64,000 nucleotides of DNA, taken from positions 62,001-126,000 of the forward strand of contig NZ_SBIP01000007.1 of assembly GCF_004053875.1 (NCBI RefSeq), in the 5' to 3' direction. The stretch is from Neorhizobium lilium. GTDB taxonomy: Bacteria; Pseudomonadota; Alphaproteobacteria; Rhizobiales; Rhizobiaceae. Below the pieces are notes generated by a model. That model was given only the letters and a program-made list of their open reading frames with translations, did no database searches and had not been told where the DNA came from. The position numbers and the translations under genes were made by a program. Positions 44,133 to 52,555 of this stretch are shown in pieces (positions within the stretch are counted from its first letter, which is position 1; every line of letters begins with the position of its first letter).

Positions 44133-46003
44133 CAGGAGACTCGCCGCGCGCGATTCGAAAGGTTCTCTTTCCGAACCAATGCGAGAATCAAGGCCAATGC
44201 TGCCGGCGTCATTCCATCAACGCGGCCAGCTTGCGCCAAATTAGCCGGTCGACTTTTAGTCAGCTTAACTTTTAGTTCATTTGAAAGGCCCGGCAGGGCG
44301 CCGAATTCGAAATCTATCGGAATCATGACAGCTTCATCGCGTTGAGTCGAAAGAACGTCTGCCTGTTGACGCTCCATGTAAACCGAATATGTAGCTTCAA
44401 TCTCCAGAGCTTCAGTAACTTTTGCAGGAAGATTTAACAGATCAGGCCATAGACGAGATAGGTTTGAGATCGACTGTTCTGGATATGCCAACAGCTCATA
44501 GGCACTTCGGCGCTGTCCATCCTGATTGAGCTTTAGGCCCTCTTGAGCCGCTTGATTTGGTGTGATGGTCAAGTTTTTGAGCAAACTGCGTCCGGCATCG
44601 ATATCCTCCTTATACTGTCGAAACCGAGAATGGCGATCTCGGCCAATTAGCCCGAATTCCTCCCCAAAGGGGGTGAGCCGAAGGTCAGCATTGTCCGCTC
44701 TTAAGGAGAGGCGATACTCTGCGCGAGAAGTGAACATGCGATATGGCTCGGAAACGCCTTTGGACGTCAAATCGTCGATCATCACGCCGATGTATGATTC
44801 AGCTCTGCTAAAGATCCTAGGAGCGCTGCCAGAGGCGAACCGTGCGGCATTCATTCCAGCAACCAGACCTTGAGCTGCAGCCTCTTCATAACCTGTCGTT
44901 CCATTAATCTGGCCGGCGAGGAAGAGACCGTTGATCTTCTTTACTTCCAGGGAGCCACGCATTTCGCGCGGATCGACATAGTCATACTCGATAGCATAGC
45001 CTGGTTCGAGAATCTTGACGTCTTCCAAACCTGGGATTGTACGAATAAACGCTGCCTGAACAGCTGCAGGAAGCGAAGTCGATATCCCATTGGGATAGAC
45101 GGTCGGGTCATCCAGTCCTTCGGGCTCAAGAAATACCTGGTGACCATCGCGTTCGCCGAAACGAACAATCTTATCTTCAATAGACGGACAATATCGCGGT
45201 CCTACACCTTCGATTTGACCAGAATACATGGCAGACAGATGAATGTTATCCGCAATCACTTTGTGGGTGGCACTCGTCGTTCGAGTGACGCCGCAGGCAA
45301 TCTGGGGCGTTGAAATCCTGTCCGTCATAAACGAGAAGGGCACTGGATTCTCATCCGCTTCCTGAAGCGCTACAGCCGACCAATTGATGGTGCGTCCGTC
45401 CAGGCGAGCTGGCGTTCCGGTCTTGAGCCGTCCCAGTTGAAGGTTAAAGCGCTTTAAGGTTTCTGACAAACCCAGAGAGGGCTGTTCACCTATGCGGCCG
45501 GCAGGAATCTTTTCGCTGCCGATATGAATAACGCCGCGGAGAAACGTTCCAGTCGTCAACACGGCCGTTCCGGCTCCGAATCGACGTCCATCTCTCATCA
45601 CGGCGGCAGCAATGCGTCGTTCAATAATCTCCAGATCGTGCGCTTCGCCTTCGATAACGGTTAGATTCTCGTGCTCCAGGATGAAGCGCTGCATTGCCGC
45701 CTTATAGAGCTTGCGATCTGCCTGGGTCCGTGGTCCTCTAACGGCAGGACCCTTCTTTCTGTTTAAAAGCCGAAATTGAATACCCGCCAAGTCAGCCGCA
45801 CGACCCATCAAGCCATCAAGTGCATCAACTTCGCGAACCAAGTGCCCCTTGCCCAAGCCGCCTATGGCCGGGTTGCAGGACATGACACCGATCGTGTCGA
45901 TCTTGTGCGTAACAAGAGCGGTCTTGGCGCCCATCCGCGCAGCGGCACTCGCGGCTTCGCACCCCGCATGTCCTCCGCCGATTACGATCACATCAAATGT
46001 CAT
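44132..46003 (-). CDS. mnmG: tRNA uridine-5-carboxymethylaminomethyl modification enzyme MnmG
   Basis: MnmG with MnmE installs the cmnm group on U34 of several tRNAs. The 623-residue flavoprotein has the FAD dinucleotide fold DVIVIGGGHAGCEAASAAARMG, the segment SCNPAIGGLGKGHLVREVDALDG, TTGTFLRGVIHIGS, PRYCPSIEDKIVRF and QINGTTGYEEAAAQGLVAGM. The C-terminal region ends in the tRNA-binding helices (MTPAALALILALVRKEN). It follows mnmE by 40 bp, a gap that contains part of parS site 2. Confidence 0.99.
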   Translation of the reverse strand: MTFDVIVIGGGHAGCEAASAAARMGAKTALVTHKIDTIGVMSCNPAIGGLGKGHLVREVDALDGLMGRAADLAGIQFRLLNRKKGPAVRGPRTQADRKLYKAAMQRFILEHENLTVIEGEAHDLEIIERRIAAAVMRDGRRFGAGTAVLTTGTFLRGVIHIGSEKIPAGRIGEQPSLGLSETLKRFNLQLGRLKTGTPARLDGRTINWSAVALQEADENPVPFSFMTDRISTPQIACGVTRTTSATHKVIADNIHLSAMYSGQIEGVGPRYCPSIEDKIVRFGERDGHQVFLEPEGLDDPTVYPNGISTSLPAAVQAAFIRTIPGLEDVKILEPGYAIEYDYVDPREMRGSLEVKKINGLFLAGQINGTTGYEEAAAQGLVAGMNAARFASGSAPRIFSRAESYIGVMIDDLTSKGVSEPYRMFTSRAEYRLSLRADNADLRLTPFGEEFGLIGRDRHSRFRQYKEDIDAGRSLLKNLTITPNQAAQEGLKLNQDGQRRSAYELLAYPEQSISNLSRLWPDLLNLPAKVTEALEIEATYSVYMERQQADVLSTQRDEAVMIPIDFEFGALPGLSNELKVKLTKSRPANLAQAGRVDGMTPAALALILALVRKENLSNRARRVS

Positions 46004-46030
46004 TGCACTCCCTCACATTGGGCATTCAAC

Positions 46031-46046
46031 TGTTTCACGTGAATCA
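46031..46046. other. parS site 2, mnmE-mnmG junction
   Basis: TGTTTCACGTGAATCA matches the 16-bp consensus TGTTTCACGTGAAACA at 15 positions. It overlaps the stop codon of mnmE (46044-46046) and lies 4.5 kb from oriC. Confidence 0.88.
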
Positions 46047-47348
46047 TTTTCCAATGCAGAACTGCGAGAAGATGATATCCAGTAGCTGCTCTACATCCAC
46101 TCGGCCCGTAATACGTCCGAGGGAAGTGGCAGCAATGCGCAAGCTTTCCGCCCGCAGATCCAGTTGCCCGCCATCTAGCGCCTCAGCAACAAAATTGGAA
46201 GCCTCTTTCAGATACTGCAACTGTCTGGCCCGATTTGGTACGAGCGAACCACTCCAAGTCGAAGTTACCTGTTTTAAGATAGCGGTCCGAAGAGCATCCA
46301 GTCCCTCTCCCGTCTTAATCGACAAGCAGACATCATATCTATTCGAAACCGTGTGCCGGTCGAGCTTGGTTCCAATGAAAAGCATCGTCCCTTGAGGCTG
46401 CTCGGGCGTATATTTCGGGTCCGAATCTATTTCCTCCAGAAGAAGAACAAGGTCGGCTTCAAACGCGGCACGCTTCGCCCGCCTTATCCCTTCCTGCTCC
46501 ACCAAGTCGTCGCTTTCCCGGATCCCAGCCGTGTCAAAGAACCGGACAAGATAACCATCGAGATCCAGATCGACATGAATAACGTCGCGAGTGGTGCCGG
46601 CAAGCTCAGTGACAATGGCCACATCCCGTTTTGCCAGTGCGTTCAACAAGCTTGATTTTCCCGCGTTGGGAGGACCGGAGATGACGACCTTGAATCCATC
46701 ACGAATAATCTCGCCTCCCTGTGCTCCCTGAATGTGCTGTAGAAGCTCGGCATAAACTGCGCCGACATCCATCCACACCCGATCGGAAACCGAGCCAGGC
46801 ACGTCCTCTTCATCTGAAAAATCCAGCTCTGCTTCGATGAGCGCCCGTGCTCGGGTCAGACGTTCTGCCCATGCCATGTAAAGCGCAGATTGACCTCCAA
46901 AGCTATGTTCCACCGCCAGACGCCGCTGCATCTCGGTCTCTGCAGCAATCAAGTCGGCAAGACCCTCGACTTCCACGAGATCGATTTTGCCATTATCGAA
47001 CGCGCGTCGCGAGAATTCACCGGCTTCCGCCAACCGAAGGCTGGTTAAGGTGGCAAGCTCATTAAAGACCGCCGAAACGACCGCCTTGCTACCGTGAAGA
47101 TGGAATTCGACGCAATCCTCACCCGTAAACGATTTTGGGGCGCGAAAGCCTAATACAAGTCCCTTATCCAGAACCGAGCCGTCGCTTCTCCGAAGCGTCC
47201 TCAGTGACGCTTTGGCTCCCGAAAAAATTTGACCGGCCAGAAGTTCAGCTGCCTCAAACGCCTTGGGGCCGCTTAATCGTATAACGGCAATGCCGGCGGG
47301 AAGGGTGCCGCTGGACAGGGCAAAAATCGTGTCAGTTTCAGCAGCCAT
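46044..47348 (-). CDS. mnmE: tRNA modification GTPase MnmE
   Basis: MnmE is the GTP- and formyl-THF-dependent partner of MnmG. The 434-residue protein begins DTIFALSSGTLPAGIAVIRLSG (the folate-binding fold), then DCVEFHLHGSKAVVSAVF. It continues with the G1 motif GPPNAGKSSLLNALAKRD, G2 TTRDVIHVDLDLDG, G3 DTAGIRESDD and the C-terminal CIGK with the catalytic cysteine. The start at 47348 is preferred over an upstream frame without homology. It is the first gene of mnmE-mnmG-rsmG-parAB, with rho 78 bp upstream. Confidence 0.98.
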   Translation of the reverse strand: MAAETDTIFALSSGTLPAGIAVIRLSGPKAFEAAELLAGQIFSGAKASLRTLRRSDGSVLDKGLVLGFRAPKSFTGEDCVEFHLHGSKAVVSAVFNELATLTSLRLAEAGEFSRRAFDNGKIDLVEVEGLADLIAAETEMQRRLAVEHSFGGQSALYMAWAERLTRARALIEAELDFSDEEDVPGSVSDRVWMDVGAVYAELLQHIQGAQGGEIIRDGFKVVISGPPNAGKSSLLNALAKRDVAIVTELAGTTRDVIHVDLDLDGYLVRFFDTAGIRESDDLVEQEGIRRAKRAAFEADLVLLLEEIDSDPKYTPEQPQGTMLFIGTKLDRHTVSNRYDVCLSIKTGEGLDALRTAILKQVTSTWSGSLVPNRARQLQYLKEASNFVAEALDGGQLDLRAESLRIAATSLGRITGRVDVEQLLDIIFSQFCIGK

Positions 47349-47425
47349 AGCTAGAGTCCATATAGCACAAACGAGAAAGCGCCCAGTCTCCCAGGCGCTT
47401 TCCAAATCATGAATCCGGCTAATGA

Positions 47426-48691
47426 CTAGGTATTCATCGAGTCGAAGAAATCGCCGTTGTTCTTCGTCTGCTTCAGTTTATCAATCAGGAATTCTATAGC
47501 GTCGGTCGTGCCCATAGGCGCGAGGATACGACGAAGAACGAAGATCTTCTGCAGATCCTGCCGCGGAACGAGCAGATCTTCCTTACGAGTACCGGACTTG
47601 AGAATATCCATGGACGGGAAGATGCGCTTGTCGGCAACCTTGCGATCCAACACGATTTCGGAGTTGCCCGTGCCCTTGAACTCTTCGAAAATCACCTCGT
47701 CCATACGGCTGCCAGTATCGATCAATGCAGTTGCAATGATCGTCAGCGAGCCGCCTTCCTCGATGTTACGCGCAGCACCAAAGAAGCGCTTGGGTCTCTG
47801 GAGCGCATTGGCGTCCACACCGCCCGTCAGGACCTTGCCTGACGAGGGGACGACGGTGTTATAGGCGCGACCGAGGCGCGTGATCGAATCGAGCAGGATG
47901 ACAACGTCGCGGCCGTGCTCGACAAGACGCTTGGCTTTCTCAATTACCATCTCGGCCACTTGAACGTGCCGGACAGCCGGTTCATCGAAGGTCGAAGAGA
48001 CAACCTCTCCCTTCACGGAACGCTGCATATCCGTGACTTCTTCTGGACGCTCATCGATCAGAAGAACGATCAGATAGCATTCCGGATGATTGGCTGTAAT
48101 GGAATGGGCGATGTTCTGAAGCAGAACCGTTTTACCCGTACGTGGCGGAGCAACAATCAGACCACGCTGGCCCTTGCCAAGCGGCGCGACGAGATCGATC
48201 ACACGAGCCGACAGATCTTTGGAGGTGGGGATATCCAGCTCCATCTTGAACCGCTCGTTCGGATAGAGCGGTGTCAGGTTGTCGAAATGCACCTTGTGAC
48301 GGATCTTTTCGGGATCGTCAAAATTGATCGTGTTCACCTTGAGAAGTGCGAAGTAGCGCTCTCCTTCCTTAGGGCCACGGATCGGACCCTCGACGGTGTC
48401 GCCCGTCTTCAGCGAGAATCGGCGGATCTGCGACGGTGAAATATAGATATCGTCCGGGCCGGGAAGATAGTTGGCATTGGCCGAACGCAAGAACCCGAAC
48501 CCGTCCTGCAGCACCTCCACAACGCCTTCGCCGATGATTTCGACATCCTGGCTGGCCAGAACCTTGAGGATCGCGAACATCAGCTCCTGCTTGCGCATGG
48601 TGCTGGCGTTCTCGACCTCGAGCGATTCGGCAAAGGTCAGCAGGTCGGTCGGCGACTTGCTCTTAAGTTCTTGAAGCTTCATTTCAGCCAT
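47426..48691 (-). CDS. rho: Transcription termination factor Rho
   Basis: Rho is the hexameric RNA helicase that terminates transcription. The 421-residue protein has the N-terminal helical bundle MKLQELKSKSPTDLLTFAESL, the cold-shock-like RNA-binding domain with GFGFLRSANANYLPGPDDIYISPSQIRRF, the Walker A APPRTGKTVLLQNIA, the arginine-finger region VILLDSITRLGRAYN and the R-loop ending LPS-like TVVPSSGKVLTGGVDANAL. The start at 48691 (MAEMKLQ) matches the family; the frame continues 32 codons upstream without homology. Position next to mnmE near the origin is conserved in alphaproteobacteria. Confidence 0.98.
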   Translation of the reverse strand: MAEMKLQELKSKSPTDLLTFAESLEVENASTMRKQELMFAILKVLASQDVEIIGEGVVEVLQDGFGFLRSANANYLPGPDDIYISPSQIRRFSLKTGDTVEGPIRGPKEGERYFALLKVNTINFDDPEKIRHKVHFDNLTPLYPNERFKMELDIPTSKDLSARVIDLVAPLGKGQRGLIVAPPRTGKTVLLQNIAHSITANHPECYLIVLLIDERPEEVTDMQRSVKGEVVSSTFDEPAVRHVQVAEMVIEKAKRLVEHGRDVVILLDSITRLGRAYNTVVPSSGKVLTGGVDANALQRPKRFFGAARNIEEGGSLTIIATALIDTGSRMDEVIFEEFKGTGNSEIVLDRKVADKRIFPSMDILKSGTRKEDLLVPRQDLQKIFVLRRILAPMGTTDAIEFLIDKLKQTKNNGDFFDSMNT

Positions 48692-48867
48692 GAAGGGAGG
48701 ACCACACTGGAATTTGGGGAGAAAGAGGCGTGTCGGTGAATTCGCTACCGCGGAAGATGATCCGGAACGATGAGAAACTACACGCATGCCACGAGATGAG
48801 ATGGCGCGAAAAATAGCCGTTCACGTGCAACCCCGCAAGGGGGCATCGTCAAGTGGACGAAGAAAAA

Positions 48868-49413
48868 TCAGAAAGGCTTCACCACGACCAATATAACGAT
48901 CAGAATCATCAGAACAGTCGGCAACTCATTCATCATGCGCCAGTAGCGCGCAGATTTCCGTGGACCGTCTGCTGCAAAGGATTTGACCGCTCGGCTGAAG
49001 CCCATATGCACGACCGTCAGCAGAACAACAAGCGTAATTTTCGCATGCAGCCATCCTCCTTCGAACTGGAATGCCCGCCAGGCAAGATAGAGCCCGAGCA
49101 CCCAGGTGATCATCATGGCAGGGTTCATGATGATCTTGAGAAGGCGCCGCTCCATGAGCTTGAAGGTCTCCGACTGTTCCGAGCCTGGCTCCGCCTCGGA
49201 ATGGTAGATGAAAAGCCTCGGCAGGTAGAGCAGGCCGGCCATCCACGCGATGACGGCAATCACGTGGAAGGCCTTGACGTAGAGCAGGAAATTATCCGGC
49301 TGGAGCCAATAGACCGTCATGACGATCCCGACGAAAACAGCCAACGCTATTCCGGCTCGTACTGCAGCCTTCGCTCCCCCGCCTTGTTCTGATGCCCGCT
49401 CGGGTACTTTCAT
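48868..49413 (-). CDS. hemJ: Protoporphyrinogen IX oxidase HemJ
   Basis: HemJ is the membrane enzyme that oxidises protoporphyrinogen IX in many alphaproteobacteria and cyanobacteria. The 181-residue protein has about four helices and the conserved blocks YVKAFHVIAVIAWMAGLLYLPRLFIYH with the family His, ERRLLKIIMNPAMMITWVLGL, WLHAKITLVVLLTVVHMGFSRA and YWRMMNELPTVLMILIVILVVV. Its start overlaps hemE by 4 bp, so the two haem genes are co-translated from a promoter near oriC. Confidence 0.95.
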   Translation of the reverse strand: MKVPERASEQGGGAKAAVRAGIALAVFVGIVMTVYWLQPDNFLLYVKAFHVIAVIAWMAGLLYLPRLFIYHSEAEPGSEQSETFKLMERRLLKIIMNPAMMITWVLGLYLAWRAFQFEGGWLHAKITLVVLLTVVHMGFSRAVKSFAADGPRKSARYWRMMNELPTVLMILIVILVVVKPF

Positions 49414-50444
49414 TGGGTCTTCCCACGGACTCGCTCAACCAGTCGGGTGACGTGATCCGGATCGGCTTCCGGTGTGATCCCATGCCCGAGATTAAAGATC
49501 AATGGGCCATTGCCCAGCCGATCGAGAATGGCGTCTATCCCGTTATCGAGCGATCTGCCACCGGCAACCACCCGCATCGGATCCAAATTTCCCTGAATCG
49601 GTCCCTCCTTCTGCAGGTCCGCGGCAACGTGAAGCGGCACGGACCAGTCAAGACCGATGGCATCCGCCTTCGTCTTTTGGCGATAGGTCTTGAGTTGAAG
49701 GCCCGCTCCCTTTGCAAAGGCGATGATGCGAGCCTGAGGCCGTTGAGCCCGAACGATCTCGATCATGCGGGCCACAGGCTTTGCAGCATAGGATTCGAAC
49801 TCTTCCTCGCCCAACACACCAGCCCAGGAATCAAAAATCTGCACGGCGTCAGCTCCGGCATCGATCTGCCGTATAAGATACTCAGCAGACATTTCGGCCA
49901 GCACATCGAGCAGCCTCTGGAAGGCTTCAGAGTGCCTGTAGGCGAAAAGCCTGGCCGGAGCCTGGTCCGGGGTTCCATGCCCGGCAATCATGTAGGTCGC
50001 CACTGTCCAGGGCGCACCACAAAAACCAAGCAGCGTGGTCTCACTCGGCAATTCCGCTCTCAATCGCCGGACAGTTTCGATCACCGGTGCAAGATGATCG
50101 AGCGCACCTTCCGTTTGAAGTCCAAGTATCCCCGCCGGGTCGATCGGATCCATCCGCGGGCCTTCGCCCTGTACGAACCGCACATTCCTCTTCAAAGCAT
50201 CGGGAATGACGAGAATATCCGAAAAAAGAATAGCCGCATCGAATCCGTATCGACGGATCGGTTGAAGCGTCACTTCTACGGCAAAGTCTGGGGTGTAACA
50301 GAGATCGAGGAAACTTCCTGCCTCGGCACGAACCTTGCGATATTCCGGGAGATAACGACCTGCCTGTCTCATAAGCCAAATTGGTGGAGGAGCAACAGTC
50401 TTCCCGTTCAGCACCTCCAGGATTTTCCGGTTAGACCCGGTCAA
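49410..50444 (-). CDS. hemE: Uroporphyrinogen decarboxylase
   Basis: HemE removes four carboxyls from uroporphyrinogen III. The 344-residue protein has the signature PPIWLMRQAGRYLPEYRKVRA, PIRRYGFDAAILFSDILVIPDALKRNVRF with catalytic Asp, GFCGAPWTVATYMI, the segment QIDAGADAVQIFDSWAG and NLGHGITPEADPDHV. The 5' end abuts the origin gap; SD TGGAGACGACC precedes the ATG. The position hemE beside the replication origin is the hallmark of alphaproteobacterial chromosomes. Confidence 0.98.
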   Translation of the reverse strand: MTGSNRKILEVLNGKTVAPPPIWLMRQAGRYLPEYRKVRAEAGSFLDLCYTPDFAVEVTLQPIRRYGFDAAILFSDILVIPDALKRNVRFVQGEGPRMDPIDPAGILGLQTEGALDHLAPVIETVRRLRAELPSETTLLGFCGAPWTVATYMIAGHGTPDQAPARLFAYRHSEAFQRLLDVLAEMSAEYLIRQIDAGADAVQIFDSWAGVLGEEEFESYAAKPVARMIEIVRAQRPQARIIAFAKGAGLQLKTYRQKTKADAIGLDWSVPLHVAADLQKEGPIQGNLDPMRVVAGGRSLDNGIDAILDRLGNGPLIFNLGHGITPEADPDHVTRLVERVRGKTQ

Positions 50445-50845
50445 TGGTCGTCTCCAATAATAAAGAAATGAATCTTAGAGATTTCTATTTCTTAGAGTCT
50501 GTGAGTAGCAAGGATTAAACGCAGTCCACACAGAGCGTGACCATAAGCTGTTCAGGAGGCTTGGAGTGGATAAATGGCAAGCTTACCAAGCGCCTTCTGT
50601 GGAGATGCGACTAATGCTTATTCAAATCAAGTGGTTACGGTACTCGTGAAAGAGACTTAGCTTGTGGATAGGCTGTGGAAAAGAAATCGGCTTGCTGCAC
50701 TTTTCCCCAGAGTGCACAAACGGCGTCTGGCAGATCGCACCGTTGCGGGATTTGTGGACAAAAGCGACCTTATCCCGACGCCGGCAAAGCTCGTGGCGAA
50801 CGGCCATGGTCTATCCCTACTTGTCAACAAAGGGTTAAAAACAGC
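50445..50845. other. Predicted chromosomal replication origin (oriC)
   Basis: This 401-bp gap lies between hemE and the DUF299 kinase gene, the site of the origin in Caulobacter and Sinorhizobium. It opens with an A+T-rich stretch (about 50455-50520), a candidate unwinding element. Four boxes match DnaA (TGTGGATAA) at 8 of 9 positions: AGTGGATAA 50565-50573, TGTGGATAG 50663-50671, TGTGGAAAA 50674-50682 and TGTGGACAA 50753-50761. Weaker ones are TGTGGAGAT 50598-50606 and TTGTCAACA 50821-50829. An IHF-consensus site lies at 50625-50637. No full CtrA site (TTAA-N7-TTAAC) was found, unlike Caulobacter. Confidence 0.85.
50625..50637 (+). promoter_or_regulatory. IHF-consensus site in oriC
   Basis: AATCAAGTGGTTA fits the IHF consensus WATCAA-N4-TTR at every fixed position. 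It lies between the outer (50565, 50598) and central (50663, 50674) DnaA boxes, a place where DNA bending could assist origin melting. Confidence 0.5.
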
Positions 50846-51667
50846 GTGGAGAACAAAAAAAACTTCTTTCATCTGCACCTGATTTCTGACTCCACGGGCG
50901 AGACGTTGATTGCAGCGGGACGGGCTGCTGCAGCCCAGTTCAAGTCATCCAGTGCAATCGAGCATGTCTACCCATTGATTCGCCACCGTAAGCAGATTTT
51001 GGCGGTGCTGGAATCCATTGATTATGAACCAGGCATTGTGCTTTACACGATCGTAGACGAAGAACTGGCGGCGCTGATCGATGAACGCTGCCGAACCATG
51101 GGGGTTCCCTGTGTAAACGTCTTGAAGCCCGTTCTTGCGACGTTTCAGGCTTATCTGGGCGCGCCGTCACGAGGGAGGGTTGGGGCGCAACACGCGCTCA
51201 ACGCCGATTATTTCAGGCGAATAGAAGCACTCAATTTCGCTATGGATCATGACGATGGACAAATGCCCGAGGATTATGACGAGGCGGACATCGTGCTGAT
51301 CGGTATAAGCCGGACCTCCAAGACGCCGACCAGTATCTACCTCGCCAACAGGGGCATCAAGACTGCGAACATCCCCATTGTTCCGGGACATGATCTCCCG
51401 GAAAGCCTCTACCGCACGACACGGCCTTTGATCGTGGGATTGGTGGCGACGACGGACCGGATCAGCCAGGTGCGAGAACATCGGGAGCTCGGCGCGACTG
51501 GAGGATACGATCGCAATCACTATACGGACCGGGCAGCAATCAATGAAGAACTGAAATATGCCCGCACGCTCTGCTCCCGGCACAATTGGCCAATCATCGA
51601 CGTCACCCGGCGATCGATCGAAGAGACTGCCGCAGCCATTGTTGCTCTTCGCCCGAAGCTGCGATAG
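50846..51667 (+). CDS. DUF299 kinase/pyrophosphorylase (PEP synthase or PPDK regulatory protein)
   Basis: The 273-residue protein is a DUF299-type regulatory enzyme that phosphorylates and dephosphorylates pyruvate phosphate dikinase or PEP synthase. It opens FHLHLISDSTGETLIAAGRA and continues HRVGAQHALNADYFRRIEALNFAMDHDDG, DIVLIGISRTSKTPTSIYLANRG with the P-loop, and SVTRRSIEETAA-type C-terminus. The start is GTG at 50846 because the conserved start lies there; frames upstream run through oriC. The gene is the right border of the origin, as RP001/DUF299 is in Caulobacter. The target enzyme (PpdK or PpsA) is not in the window. Confidence 0.93.
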   Translation: MENKKNFFHLHLISDSTGETLIAAGRAAAAQFKSSSAIEHVYPLIRHRKQILAVLESIDYEPGIVLYTIVDEELAALIDERCRTMGVPCVNVLKPVLATFQAYLGAPSRGRVGAQHALNADYFRRIEALNFAMDHDDGQMPEDYDEADIVLIGISRTSKTPTSIYLANRGIKTANIPIVPGHDLPESLYRTTRPLIVGLVATTDRISQVREHRELGATGGYDRNHYTDRAAINEELKYARTLCSRHNWPIIDVTRRSIEETAAAIVALRPKLR

Positions 51668-51680
51668 TCGGCGAGGAGTC

Positions 51681-51952
51681 CTAGGACCAATCGACATTCA
51701 GGATTTGGAGCGTGGCATGAGGGAAAATCGTTCAGTTCGAGGAGCGAGCCCGATGGTGGATCCTATATCCATCGGGGGTTCGCGACGCAGAAATGGGCGA
51801 TTTTCACCATATCCCTGCGGGACTCGGCGGATTTCGCCTCTGAAAACGTCGGAAACGCCTTGTGGAGGGAAGGCTCCACTGCAGCCTTCCCTCCTGTTCA
51901 GAAGCAAAATCCGCTCGCGCCACGCCCGAACCTGAATGTCGATTGGTCCTAG
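51681..51952. mobile_element. 272-bp palindromic MITE/RIME-like intergenic element
   Basis: The termini are CTAG followed by GACCAATCGACATTCAGG at 51685-51702 and its exact complement at 51931-51948, with CTAG again at 51949-51952. The inverted similarity continues inward with mismatches to ~58 bp on each side (51681-51738 and ~51896-51952). Inside are two more hairpins: CCCGATGG at 51749-51756 with 51769-51776, and GGAGGGAAGGCT at 51864-51875 with 51883-51894 (12-bp perfect stem). No ORF longer than a few dozen codons with coding character is inside. CTAG at both ends could be a target duplication. The structure resembles rhizobial mosaic elements (RIME) or a non-autonomous IS derivative; no transposase gene is present here. 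Confidence 0.8.
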
Positions 51953-51961
51953 GAGATGATC

Positions 51962-52555
51962 GTGAAACAACCGCTTGTTCTTGCCTCTTCCAGTCCATTC
52001 CGCCGCATGCTGATGGAAAATGCGGGCCTGGTCTTCGAGAGCTTCCCGGCAGGGGTCGACGAACGGAAGATTGAACAATCCCTCGATGGTGCAATGCCTG
52101 ATGAGGTGGCGCTTGCGCTTGCGCAAGCCAAAGCCGTGGATGTGAGCGCAGGCAAGCCTGGTGCTCTCGTTATTGGTTCCGACCAGACCATGTCGCTCAG
52201 TGACCGCGTTTTTCATAAGCCGCGCTCTCTGGAGGAGGCCAGGGAAAACCTGCTCGCGCTTTCCGATGCGACGCACCGGTTGAATAGCGCCATTGTCTTT
52301 GCTGTCGATGGTGGGATTATCTGGAGGCACATCTCTCATGCGGACCTGACGGTGCGGCGACTGAATGCTGAGTTCGTTGATCGCTATCTGGCTCGTGTGG
52401 GAGAAAAGGTCTTTGGCAGTGTCGGCGCCTATCAATTGGAAGGAGAGGGGATACAGCTCTTCTCCCGAATAGAAGGTGACTATTTCACCATTCTTGGGCT
52501 CCCCATGCTGCCGCTTCTGGAGAAATTGCGTGAACTGGGAGCGATCGATGCCTGA
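51962..52555 (+). CDS. maf: Maf-like nucleotide pyrophosphatase
   Basis: The Maf protein (197 residues from this start) hydrolyses non-canonical nucleoside triphosphates. Signatures: PLVLASSSPFRRMLMENAGL, then DGAMPDEVALALAQAKAVDV, GALVIGSDQTMSL with the catalytic Asp, and FGSVGAYQLEGEGIQLF. The start GTG at 51962 is chosen because AGGAG (51951-51955) sits six bases upstream; the ATG at 51956 touches that SD directly. This SD straddles the right end of the palindromic element, so the element shapes maf translation. The stop overlaps parS site 3. Confidence 0.93.
   Translation: MKQPLVLASSSPFRRMLMENAGLVFESFPAGVDERKIEQSLDGAMPDEVALALAQAKAVDVSAGKPGALVIGSDQTMSLSDRVFHKPRSLEEARENLLALSDATHRLNSAIVFAVDGGIIWRHISHADLTVRRLNAEFVDRYLARVGEKVFGSVGAYQLEGEGIQLFSRIEGDYFTILGLPMLPLLEKLRELGAIDA

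Noticed and set aside
48819..48832. CGTTCACGTGCAAC near hemJ, similar to parS
   Set aside because: Only 11 of 14 core positions match and both arms are altered, so it is not counted as a ParB site.
50574..50660. 28-codon ORF inside oriC preceded by GGAG
   Set aside because: It spans DnaA-box and IHF sequence, has no recognisable product, and the GGAG is part of the box-rich region; likely chance.
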